From NCBI RefSeq assembly GCF_021917145.1, contig NC_061061.1, forward strand, positions 2,985,390 through 3,049,389: a stretch of 64,000 nucleotides of DNA, read 5' to 3'. Shown here piece after piece: positions 22,401-33,700 of the stretch. The translations under genes and the position numbers were made by a program. How positions within the stretch are numbered: position 1 is the stretch's first letter; each line of letters begins with the position of its first letter. The DNA is from Hypomesus transpacificus. Its lineage: Eukaryota > Chordata > Actinopteri > Osmeriformes > Osmeridae. The notes beneath the pieces are model-generated. The model was not told where the DNA came from. It searched no databases and was given only the letters and a program-made list of their open reading frames with translations.

Positions 22401-23874
22401 ATTGTAACTTGTTTAAGTACATGCTCTTATGGTTCTTCCCTTTGGCACTTATTTTGGTTGTTCACAATGTGTGCTTCATGTTTTGGCTACTCGCAATGTT
22501 TTTTGGGCTATCTTGTTGTTATTATCAGTGACCTATGCACTTTGTAAAGCTCTCTCTTGAAAGTCGCTTTGGATAAAAGAATCTGCTAAATGAATACATG
22601 TAAATAACATTTGCAACAGAGCAATAGTCAAACAGTCCGAGAGTGTGGGTGGGATTGTTGTGCACCATTCCCGTTTCGGGAATGACCAACATCTGGAAAA
22701 TAAAAACAGCTGCTTGTCAGTGTCGTGTTCATGCTGTTGCAGCACTCAGGCGTTGAGGGACATTCCTCTTTAAGACTGAAAGTGGGAGGAAGCCCTTCTG
22801 TTAAACCACTTCAAACGGTCTCATCCCTTCTCTGCCGACCTTTCCTTCTGGTTGTCTGCCTGTGCGTTTTGAGTGAGAGCAGTGTTGCGTGTCACTAGAA
22901 TGATAATGGAGAACTCCCCGACAACAACTGGACGACTATCAACCGGGAAGGAGGTCAACTTCTCTGCCAGCTAACGCTTTCTTCGCTCTCATCCATCCCC
23001 GCCATTAGGAGTCCAACTGGCATTGTGTCCTCACAGTCCTGGCCAAGAGCCCTCAAAAGCAAGAAAAACAACCCATGTAGGGCGACGTGCTCAGGATCAT
23101 GTCCAACTCGAGAGCCCACTGTCTGGGCACAAACAGGGCCTCATGGTACCACAATATGAAACGCTTGGGTGGATGCCCAATCTGAGATTACAAATAAATC
23201 CCTAACTTAACTTATTCTGGTGAGAAATGGTCTTCACCTCATATAGGTCTGGGTGAATTTCAGTATTTCATTCACCACCCAACATATTAAAGCCGACGGT
23301 CTTTATAAGTGCTGTGTTGGAAGACTGATGTGTTCTCTGTGGCTGGTTCAGAGGGATTGGACAGAGACAGGACTCAGCCCCTTGCAGCCCCGCAATGGAC
23401 AACGTACAAGTCAGTAACAAAGCTGTTCGTGCATAGCTGTGTTCGCTTTAGCAGACTGCACACATTCCATTCCTCTCCAGTGCTACAGAATTAACTTACC
23501 TGGCATCTCTCTGCCAAATGCTGAGCCTGGGAGAGCACAAACAGGCCAGAAGCCTGGTCAATTGAACTGCTGATGCTTGAAATTCAGGTCTGAGTCAAAT
23601 TGATTTGGATTAAATATACAGGAAAACCTAGGCCAAAATGTCTGTCTAAATGTTTTGACATGAGCCGGATATTTTTAATGGCGTTTCCAGTTCCGTCCAT
23701 TTTGCTTAAGTCTTTCACTGAGTGTTTTCCCAGGTCACAGGGAGAAGTAACTGAGCCCAGCCAAACATCCTGGTGTCAAACTGGAGCCAGAGCGTGAAGA
23801 GGCCAGAGACCGCGGTACTCACCCAACGCAGGGGCCACAACGGAGCAGAGCACCACCAACGCAAACACATCCAT
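19480..23874 (-). CDS. fxyd1: Phospholemman-like FXYD protein, 3' end uncertain
   Basis: Single-span regulator of Na,K-ATPase. Minus-strand exons: 23823-23874 (signal peptide, MDVFALVVLCSVVAPAL), 21588-21617, 21211-21234, 20536-20610, 19480-19498. Phases agree. The mature N-terminus is short and acidic (SPIDDPSVPDYDS). The signature PFTYDYKSLRIGGLV is close to phospholemman, and the span runs VFAVVLFIMGIVLIVS. The next exon gives SRKCRCK, the conserved juxtamembrane motif. Straight after that the frame meets TGA unless splicing uses the weak donor AAGTGAAG, so the cytoplasmic tail with the phosphorylation sites of mammalian phospholemman was not located. FXYD1 and FXYD7 are neighbours in mammals, which supports the assignment. 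Fxyd6-like identity is the main alternative. Confidence 0.75.
19902..19923. repeat. (TA)n microsatellite
   Basis: About eleven TA units in the fxyd1 intron. Confidence 0.9.
19954..19977. repeat. Poly-G run
   Basis: Run of 24 G in the fxyd1 intron. The exact length is likely unreliable in assembly. Confidence 0.9.
20097..20498. repeat. 14-base minisatellite AGGCTGCAGAGAGT
   Basis: About 28-30 tandem copies with variants (AGGCTACAG, AGATT, shortened AGAGT). It lies in the intron directly downstream (minus strand) of the fxyd1 transmembrane exon. The minus strand stays open through the array and gives a repetitive Ala/Tyr/Ser/Leu frame that has no sign of being a gene. Confidence 0.95.
21957..22606 (+). 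mobile_element. L2-type LINE 3' remnant
   Basis: The frame 21963-22154 resembles the extreme C-terminus of fish L2/CR1-like reverse transcriptase proteins (YIKSLLQPYTPTR, then KLFSCLAPQWWNQLPTSI). It ends with the shared LINE/SINE tail CGCTTTGGATAAAAG...CTGCTAAATGAATACATG. It lies in an intron of fxyd1, opposite to transcription. Truncated at the 5' side and dead. Confidence 0.7.
22607..23822. other. fxyd1 intron 1, remaining part
   Basis: Nothing coding was recognised between the LINE remnant and the signal-peptide exon. Short frames here are not supported. Confidence 0.4.
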
Positions 23875-26800
23875 CCCTCCTGTCAACAGAAGATATGACG
23901 TCAAGAGACACAGATACATAACATCATAAACGTATGTTGTAAACTTGGCCAGAAATCCAATTTTATGGCCAGGGATGGGGTGCTATACCAGACAGAAAAA
24001 AAACATTTGATAAAAGGTCAGTGTTAGTGACAGCTAGGGTTTTCTATTACTTATAAGCTTTGTTCATTCACCTTTAACACAAATGGATGATAAGTCAAGC
24101 AAATACTTGTCAGCCAACAGACTCAAAACAAACTTCCATCAAGTGCCATTTGGTCTATGTTCTCACAGCTGTGATACCTCCTTCAGTTCTGACTGAGGAG
24201 CAGTGTGTGTGTATGTGTGTGTGTAAGTGTGTGTATGCCTGTAGGTAGAGGTGTGCCTTGCTAGGTAGTTAACACATTCCACCTTGGTTCCTGAGGCAAA
24301 ACCGACAGATTCAATAATTAACACACACCAACTAAGACATCCATATTAGCAACCCAAGCTAGAATAAAACCGCCTACCTAAGTCAATCATTTATTGATTA
24401 TTAGTTCCTGAGGTTGTGCCATTGAAGTGATGCTTTTGATGACCCCACATGATCACTGACCACAACCTCAAGGAGGGACTCAAGGGTTCCAAAGATACGT
24501 CCGACCCAAACAAGCCTTAACCAGATGCAACTGGACCCCCTTATGCAATAACCTGACTCGCGGTAAGGGAAGAGTGGGCTATTTCAGGCTCGGCACCCTG
24601 AGCATGGGGAGACAGGGACCTGACACTAGCATGTTACAGGGCAAGGCCAGGGTTGAGTGTCTGTTGATATTTGGTCAGTGGGTTATGCAGATCTAGTCCA
24701 GAAGTTGCTCTGCTTTCTCCCTCTCTGCTGGGCTGTGTTGTAGACTGGAGCACGGTTTTGGTTTCAAGCATTCTTTTGGTATATCTGCCAATCCTTTCTA
24801 GATACTAGAACTGATAGTCATTTGACAGGCAGACATGAAGTAACTTACTCTATATGAAGTGTCTTACAGTCATACGTTTAGAGAACCAACCGTGGCATGA
24901 ATAGTCAGGGATATATTTTCAAGCAAATATGAGGTTCTCTTATGTACCAAAATATGGTTGAACCGATTGAAGCCATCTCAACCATAGTATCATGGTGACT
25001 GGACTGTACTGTTAATGGATTTAAAACAGTGATATTTGCAGATTTTATTTTTTTTCAATGCTCCTCACTTTGTGGCTCCCTCCCATGCCAGAGGCAAGCA
25101 TGCAGTTACTCTGGAATCAATAGAACTATTCATGGGGGAAGGAGGGTCGTTTTGGAGAGATATTTAAAGGTTGTGTAGACAAGTTGTGCGAAGCTAGCTA
25201 TTTTAGCTTCAGTTCCAAATGATTCAAACTATAATATCCCACCCCCTCCCTTCAAAGCCACCCACACAAAACTATATTAACGCGCATAGAGTGCAGGGGC
25301 AGAGTGCGCACAGGTAGGTAGGTACAGACAGATAGCCCGTCCAATCATTAGTCAGGGTACGGCTTAATGATTGGTTGTGTTTATTAGTTTTGCGACGCCC
25401 ACAGATGTCGGATTGATTTGATTTTGCCATCAAACCTTTATATGTAGTGGTTGCTATCAAGTTGTTAAGTTTATTTAAGCAAATAACTAAAAATGTTTCT
25501 CCACAATGTTGTGGAGACCCTGCCTTTAATGCTCAACTAGGAAAACAGGATTACCAACTAAAGCACTGGCAGGCAAGATTTACCTACCAAAGGAAGCATA
25601 CATTTTTAAGCATTTCACTTAACCATTTATTGATTGTTAGTCCTGTATATTGACGAAAAGATCATTCTAAGAGAACATGTAAGTAAAGGTCAATGTATAG
25701 CAAAGTACAGCATTTAGGCCTACACCAATAAACATGCTCTTTGGGGAATGAACTCATAAAAACTTCGATCAAATCATTAAGTTAACTTGAACTAAACATT
25801 ATAACCAAAAAGTCACGTGCCAACAGAAGAATGTTAAACGGGCCATTGATGGATCTCAAACTTAAATCCATTAGACTGCTACTTAGAGCTCAATACCTTA
25901 TTGGCCTTGTTGTGGCAGTGATTTCCTTCTGAAAACTTTCTTCGCAACCTTAAGCTTTAAAACTTGACTGACTTGATCAACTTGTATTTCAATGCCGCCC
26001 CCCCCCCCCCCCCCCCCCCCTCAAGAAAACCTAGCCTTGTGTTACTTTTTAGTATGTTGACCACGAGTTGTATATAGTAAGTTGTGTCGCGACGAGTCAG
26101 TTAAGTCATTTTTAAACAACTTGATCGAACTGTGAAAAAGCCTATATGCTTTCGCTTGATAACATTAAGTTGCCGCTGTGTAGGCTACTGCCCCAAGAGG
26201 CAGGGAACGCAACACATCGGATTCAATTAGTGTTATTTTTGGTAAACACGAGAAGACTAACAACATTTGCTGTCTACAGTAGCTCTACTGAGTTGCCTAA
26301 AACAAAACATGGCCATAATTTGACATTCAGCTCAGTCAACAAGGAGACGACTAAAGTGATCAATAAATCTTATAGCCTACAAAAGAATCAACTGCAAAAG
26401 CAACTCGAGTAGTCACTTACCTTTTTAGAAAAAAGCTAAGTCGACAAAACGAGTTCCACTAAACAGGTCAATTGAAAACGTTTTTTTCACTCCCGTATGT
26501 GCCACAATTTTGATACAGAATGAATGTTCTTTGTTGATGACGAAGGGTATACGGTAAACTAGCAAACTTGATTAAAATGCATACAAAGTGGATCACGGAG
26601 TGATTCCTCAACAACTTCAGGAGAGCTTTACAGGCTAGGTCTGTCCTATTCAGAAAAGGGGTTGGTCTGAGTTTTAATAGTGAATGGGTCTTGGGACTTG
26701 AGACTCACCGCCAACATTAGGCTACCCCCCTTGCTCTGGAGTAAACGACCAGTAGGCTACTTGGGAGAAAAGACTGGACTTGTAAAACGCCGTCTCCGTT

Positions 26801-27170
26801 GTGGACACTTGTGATTACCCAGGCGAATCAAGCTTTGAGAAAGTGCCCTCCTCCTACTCACAAATTAACATGAAGACCATGTATGCTGATTTAACTTAAT
26901 CAGACGGGTATGAATGGGAAGAGTAGGCTTAACGTTGTTCATTATTAAACTGACTGGGCCATGAAACCAAGACTTGAAGTGAGCAGCTTTCAGGAAAAAA
27001 CACTGAACAAACTTGAATGAAATCGCTGTTCAATTTTAATTATAAACCATGTGGGAAAACTGACTATAAACATAGTTTACTGTCGTGAAGTTGACAGGAA
27101 TTTCTAAGAATCTCAATCGATCAGCCACAGCATGACAGGCGTTGGCAATCCGTTTAAAATGCAACTACTA
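23875..27170. other. Upstream of fxyd1; no gene recognised
   Basis: Contains a (GT)n-rich stretch near 24206-24240 and a C-run at 25998-26020. A good minus-strand donor (AAAAAG then GTAAGTG, exon side from 26421) could close a non-coding first exon of fxyd1. No other gene was found on either strand. Confidence 0.4.
25998..26020. repeat. Poly-C run
   Basis: Run of 23 C upstream of fxyd1. Confidence 0.9.
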
Positions 27171-27179
27171 CGTTGTGTA

Positions 27180-27300
27180 ACGGACGTGGCCACGCTCCGT
27201 CACTACAAGGTGTCGTTCGCCACTTGCTGGGCTCGAACGCACGATCCCTGACTTGCCAAGCGCGACACATACCAGCTACGCCAAAGAAATGCTAGCTGAT
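27180..27300 (-). repeat. tRNA-derived SINE-like block
   Basis: Read on the minus strand, TGGCGTAGCTGG (27272-27283) fits the A box and GTTCGAGCCC (27229-27238) fits the B box, with tRNA-like spacing. It continues into non-tRNA sequence, as in a SINE head. No matched acceptor stem was found, so a functional tRNA is unlikely. Confidence 0.5.
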
Positions 27301-27543
27301 CGTTGATGAGGGTAGTTTACTACCTACCTGAGGAGTGAGTTTCACAGGTTCACACCCAGGTTACAAGTGATGCATTAAACACAAGGCCGCATGTTTAGAT
27401 GCCCATGGGTCAATTGGTGGTGCATTTCCGAAATCAACTTGTAAGCGCAAGTGTGGGGAATGTTCCTACTGTGAAACTGAACGTTTAACCAAGATGGAAT
27501 ATTCAACCTGGACCACAAGATGGTGCTATTGATACAAGGAATG

Positions 27544-27549
27544 TTTATT
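27544..27549 (-). terminator. Candidate fcgbp polyadenylation signal
   Basis: Minus-strand AATAAA about 140 bases past the predicted stop codon of the fcgbp-like gene. Confidence 0.4.
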
Positions 27550-27688
27550 TTTTGCAGACACCAAGTCAGTTGAAGTATTATATTAGTCATGAACTTTTAG
27601 ATATTACAGAAATGGAAACATTTAGCAGAATTAAGCATGATTCGTTCTCGCATACAACATTCCAAGATGGCATGTACAATGCAGTGAC

Positions 27689-27728
27689 TCAAGCACCACC
27701 ATCAACATCCTCCTGGCATTGAAGTGGA
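27689..27728 (-). other. Tentative last coding exon of fcgbp-like gene
   Basis: The exon at 28599-28885 ends with TG at a strong donor (CTG then GTGAGT). A Cys codon is expected there. The segment after TCTAG at 27729 starts T and reads CPLQCQEDVDGGA then stop, in the correct phase, with AATAAA downstream. The alternative is reading through the donor to a TGA two bases beyond it. Confidence 0.35.
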
Positions 27729-30700
27729 CTAGACAGTCTAGGACAGTCTATGCTGTTGGAGCCACATCTTCTATAGGCCACTGGAAAGAAAGATGAAAAT
27801 GCTACATCAGTCCCAACCCTTTGGTAGTCAGCCAAGTCAAAACACATTCAGCCAAGCTGAAAGATGAGAGCAAAATACTCCAGAGACTTGTGTATGAGAA
27901 CTGGACGGAGGCACTCAAAATACTTCCCATTACAATACAGCAGAAGAATACTTTTTATGATTGGGCAGTTAGAGATGTCCAATTAAAAGCTGCCACCTCA
28001 GACAGCCAGTTAAAGAATACAGCCATGGAGGGACGGCTGTACCCACACAAATGACTCCCCTCACCAAGGAACAAACACGCAACATTAAAGACTGCAATCT
28101 TGAATTAACACAGTACCCCCGATGAGGCTTTCAAATGTCCTTGGATGACAAGGAGTGATTGCATAGCAAGCTTGGAAGCGTTTGATGGCAGTGTGTCAGC
28201 CTTACCTGCTTTTAATCAGTAATTACCATTGGGGATTCTGCGGTTTAATTAAAATCGGACCAAATGCAATTAAAAAACACTTTCGTTCCCCCAACAAATG
28301 CTCTGTGGAGCTCTTGTTGGTGCGTGTTAAGAGAAGAATTTGTTCAATAGTCTTGGCACTGCCATCTCAGCCTGATCTTTACCAAGCAATTTCAGAGGTC
28401 AAATTAACTTTACAGCTAGAAACTTGGAGAAACTCTGCTGACAATTATATTATCCTATGCTACGGTGGGCTCAGTTATTGAGTTAGCTCAATCAAATGAC
28501 GACATTACATGAGATCAGCAGCCCTTTGTATTTTTTCTTTATATCTAAAAATGACAGTGTAGGCCTACTAAACATGGCTGGATACCCCCGAAACTCACCA
28601 GTTAGAGAAGTCCCCGGCCCTCCAGGACCCAACGATCACAGACACATCAGTGGAGGGTGCTCCATCTGCAGTCTTCAGGTCATCCTTTGAGTTGCCGTTG
28701 TAGTTGCCACAGGCACCACAGACCTTGCCGGCCAGGTGGTTACCAACAGCTACGATGACTTCCTGGGAGATGGAGTAGGTGACGCGCACAGAGGAAGACC
28801 TCTCAATGACAACCATCCTGTTTGAAACCCGGACAGTCAACTGATCGGCCAACGTGCTGGGAAGGGAAGTCTTCCTGCCATTCACCTTGAGGGGTGGGGA
28901 AATAACAGATGACACCTGCGCTCTCCGGCCAGTATTCCTTTCACAATGCAGCCACTTAATCTGCTCATTTTTAACTCCCCCCCATTTCCACACCCCTCAC
29001 ATCCTCAGTAGCTACCCCACACCTCCCCATATTGGCCTCACCCAGACGAGGTGCGCGCTGTTCACTGCGACGGTGACGTCCTTGAAGAAGACGTAGACTG
29101 TGGCCACAGCGGGAGCTGCTCCTTTGCTGCATACGCGCACGTCCGCCACGACACGGAACCAGACGGCAGGTGCTTGGTCACACAGGGAGGCTACCTCGAA
29201 CGCCCCCGGGCTTCCCGTCGCCCCCGCCATGCCATCGAAGGAGGTCAGGTAGGCCACAGGGCTAACCAGGCAGCGCCCCTGCTTGGGATGGCATCCCCTT
29301 ACCCCGTCCCTTACGTCACAGACCTCACCGCTGGCACAGGACACCTGCTGGCAGTCGACCATCCCAGAGGCCTGACACACACACTTGGAGTTGCAGTCTT
29401 TGCTCACGACTGTCTGACCCACCTGGAAATGCACATAAGAGTTACAGACTCACGAGCAATAGGGCCATTGCTGTCACATCAACGTCACATCCTGTAACAA
29501 TCTCCACGTGAGGAAGTGTCTGGAGGAGTAGCGATTGATTGAAAGTACGCAAAGCCCCACCTGTAGGTACTGCCCCTCATGGATGCACCCACACGTTTCC
29601 ATGGAAACGCACTTGTCGCCATCAGACACAAAGCCCGCGTCGCACAGGCAGCCCTCGAAGCAGGTGTCGGAGCAGGGGAAGGGGGACATCAGACTGGCGC
29701 AGCTGGAGGCGCAGGTGTCGGCACACTGCTCAAAGTGTGCGTTCGCTGGGCACTTGGCAGCTGTCGGAGAAAGTCATTGTGACATTCATCCTCCACACGT
29801 GACTCGAGAAAAGATTGGCAAGGAAGGAAAACGTGAAGGCTGAAGTGGGGGGGGGGAGAAAAAGGCCAGCACTCACGGCAGAAAGAGGCGCTCCTCCAGG
29901 GCTGGATCTGCACCCCGGCATGCTGACAGGCGATGGCGTAGGCCTGGACGCCCTGACACAGGGTCTCCCCGTCTCCCTCCAGGGCACACACGTCATACAC
30001 GCAGTGGGCAAAGTACGGCGCTGGGTCTACCTTGCCGTGGCAAGCCTTGAAGGGCCCGCCGGCGGCCGTTACAATCCCGCAGGAGCCGGGCTTGCCGTAG
30101 AGGGCCGCTTTGGCAGCGTCGCAGGCGGGGCACTGCCCGCCGCAGCCACCACACGCGGAGCCAGGGAGGTCCACCACCCAGGCGGCGCCAAAGTCGTCCA
30201 CGTTCCTCGTCTGTCTGCCATTGGGGAGGCGGAAGTCGTCCGTGGGGTTTTGGTCGTAGTCGCCGCAGAGGCCGCACATCTTGCGCTGGTAGGTGGAGGG
30301 CACGACGACCTCGACGTAGTACGTCGTGTCGTAGAGAACGCGCAGACCAAAGTCGGTCCGGACGATGACGTTGCGGCCCTCCTGGCTCACCGTCACACGG
30401 CCCTCGCTGAGAGACAGGGGCAGGTTCGTCCACTCGTCATCCACCTGGAGGCAAGAGGGCACGGCTCAGACAGAATAAAAGTTGAGATCAAGCTCAATAA
30501 AAAAAAAGGATAATGTACAGTGAGGTACTACTTACAAGAACTCTCCATTTCACCCCTTGTTCAATGCTGACAATGTGGCCGTAGACCTCTACAGCCACGG
30601 TCTTAGTCACCGCCACTCTCCCGTTGCCATACTTCTCATTCCCCTGGGTTACTGTGAAGGCGCTCAGCTGGCCTTTGGCATCGTCACACACCTTGGCCAG

Positions 30701-33700
30701 CGTGTACAAACAGGTGCCCTGGAAGTCGAATCTACGCCCGTCAAACGTTATGTAGTGGGGGTCCCCTGACGCCACGCACTTTGCCTCGCTCTCCGGGTAA
30801 CAGGCCTGCACCCCCTTCACCACCTTACAGACCTCCCCTGGTCGACACTTGGCCTTTTGGCAGGTCACGGCGCCATTCTCACCACAGCTGCACTGCTCCA
30901 GACATTTGTCCTCCGAGTAGAAGACGTCGCCCATCCTGTAGTAGCGCCCGCCGTAGGAGCAGCCGCACTTGGCCACGGGCACGCACGCCTCGCCGCTCTG
31001 AAGGTAGCCCTCGTCGCACTGGCAGCCCTCTGCGCAGGGCCGCTTGCAGCTGGAAAGGGGGGAGAGGCTGGCGCAGGTGGCAGGACAAGCAGGGGCACAG
31101 AGGCTGTACTGGCTGTTTGCCGGACAGACCGACGCTGCACGATGGAGGAAAAGGGGAACAGAAGGGGGGAGTTTGACAAGGAGGAGAGATGGAGATCAGA
31201 CGGGTGTCGATTTAGTCATGTTATGACATGACTCAAACTCACGTCAAAGGTGTGACACTCGTTAGGCTTGTGAAGGTGCATGAGTTGTTGGGACCACAAG
31301 GAGGAAGGCGAGGTATAGAAACAAAACCAGACTCACGACAGAAGTGGGGGGTCCTCCAGGTGCCCACGCTGGCCCCCTGACCCTGGCAGGCGAAAACATA
31401 GGCTGCCACAGCGTCGCACACAGCGCCACGGTAACCATGGTAATGGCAGGTGTCGAAAACGCAGTCCTCAAAGAAGCCCGTGGGGTCGACTCGGCTGTGA
31501 CAGTCTTTGAAAGGCCCCTGCTTGTTGGTGATGACGCCACAGTAGGCCTGGCCCTTGAAGGTCTCCTTCTGGGGGTCTGAGCAGCCCTGGCACCCTGCCT
31601 GGCAGCCACTGGTACAGCCTGGCACCAGCCCCACGTGCCAGCTCTCCCCCAGTTTGGAAGAGTCTGAGGCGATCTGCCCATCACGCATACAAAAGTCATC
31701 CTTGGGCTGGGTGTTGTAGTTGCCACACAGGCCACAGACAGCACCCTGGTAGGTGCTGGGCACAGTGACCCTCACCACACTGCGCCAGTCGAATGTCAGA
31801 GAGATGCCGGCGGATGTCTCCACCACAGCCGCAGCGCCACTACGGAACACGCGGAGCTGACCGTTCAAGTCCAGAGGCAGAGACAACAGCTGTCCATCGA
31901 GCTGGAGAGACGTAGAGAAGGAAAGGGGCAGAGAGTACGAGAATAATTTATAGGAGATTATAGATTTACTGTAATAATTCCCCAGTGCTTTTTAATCCAA
32001 ACTAATACCCAGTTAAATCTTAGTTTAATTAAGTCCGCATGGATCACCAATGCTAATAGATAATTAAATACAGAGCCGTGAAAGGAAGAATTAACACATG
32101 CAGAACATTATGACCCAAACAGCCAATTAATCTTCTACTACTAATGCTGTTCCTGTTCCCCTCTTCATACAAGTAAAAATGCCTGCGCTTGTTTGTATTT
32201 TTCCCACTACTGCCATGCTCAGAACTCACCAGGATCATAGAGGGGTAGTCCTTGCTGATGGTGATGGAAACCCCATACATCGTCAGGATGACGGTCTTGG
32301 TGAAGGACACGGCCATGCTCCCTCGGTGATCGTTCTGCACAGTCACCTTAAAGGGGACGAGCTCGGCCTTATCTGAGCACAGCGCCACCAGCTGGTACAC
32401 GCACGTCCCCTGGAAGTCGAAGCGGCGACCGTCGAACGTCTGGTAGTGGGGATCGCCCGCTGCCACGCAGGTCGCAGAACCGACGGGGCTGCAGGTGCGC
32501 TTGCCGTCCACCAGGTTGCACTTCTCATTGGCAGAGCAGGAGGCCAAGCGGCACACGACCATGCCCAGGGTGGTGTCGCACTCGCACAGGCGCCCGCACA
32601 CCTCGTCGGCCCAGAAGCGCTCGCCGGCCTGGTAGTAGCGTCCCTGGTAGGAGCAGCCGCACGTCTTGGCCGGCACACAGACGCCAGCGCTGAGCACGTA
32701 ACCCTTGTCGCACGCACAGGCCTCAACGCAGGTGCCGGGACAGGTTGGGCTCTGCTCAGGGAAGGGGCAGGATGGCTGGCACGGGCTGGCACAGATGTCA
32801 TAGTGGCTGTTGGACTGGCAGTTCATAGCTGAGGAAAACATATGACCAATATAGAATTAGAAACATTTGGGCCCTCTCATGGTGCTAAACCGTTCTAGGT
32901 CCCACCAGAAGGTTTACTTACGACAGCCAAACTGAGTCCTCCAGTCCTTCACCACGATGCCCGCCTGACGACACTGCTCTGTGTAGGAAGCCAGAGCCTG
33001 GCACAGCATCTTCTTGTCTCCCTTTGTCACACAGGTCGTACACACAGCTGTCCATGAAGGTCTGAGGGTCCACCTTGCTGTGGCACACCTTGAAAACACT
33101 CTTGGCATTGGCGGTTAGAATCCCGCAGGAGGCTTCTGAATGGTACAGCTTACGGGCGCTTTCCTCACACTCTGGGCATTTCCCCTTGCACGTGTCGGCA
33201 CAGGGAGTGTCATCTTGGTCGACCGACTTCCATTCTTTGGCCCAGTCCACCACTGAGGGCATGGTCTTTCCCGTGGCGTCCCGCAGCTCATCGCCAACGT
33301 TGCCGTTGAAGTTGCCGCACAGGCCGCAGACGCTGGCAAAGTAGCTGCTGGGCAACTCCACGACGAGTTTCCAGTTCCAGTCGTAGGAGACGCGGAGGCC
33401 GAAGTCGGTCTGTATGACAGCAGTGCCGCCAGACTGGGACACGGTGACCTGGCCTAGGTTGAGTGGCAAGTTCAACACCTGTCCATCAACCTGAGGGACA
33501 GAGGTGGTATAGTCTAAATGACATATACAGATTATGCAATTGTAGAATAGGGTACTCACTCCAAGGTTACAGCCTTACCATTACTCGACCTATCTGGTTC
33601 TTCAGTATGGTGATCGTGAAGCCATAGACAGCCACCTGGACCTCCCTAACGAACGAGACGGCAGTGTTGCCGCGGTTGTCGTTGCTCTCAGTGATGCGGA

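Noticed and set aside
28595..28601. Stop codon directly after the 28599-28885 exon as the fcgbp C-terminus
   Set aside because: The TGG TGA lies across a strong donor where a conserved Cys is expected, so splicing is more likely. Not excluded.
29815..30513. Plus-strand open frame of 232 codons
   Set aside because: It is antisense to a C8 exon of the fcgbp-like gene. GC-rich Cys-coding exons leave long open antisense frames, and several others in 29-40 kb are the same artefact.
33018..33040. Programmed ribosomal frameshift in the fcgbp-like gene
   Set aside because: No slippery heptamer or following stem was seen, and sister exons have the normal length. A small indel is simpler.
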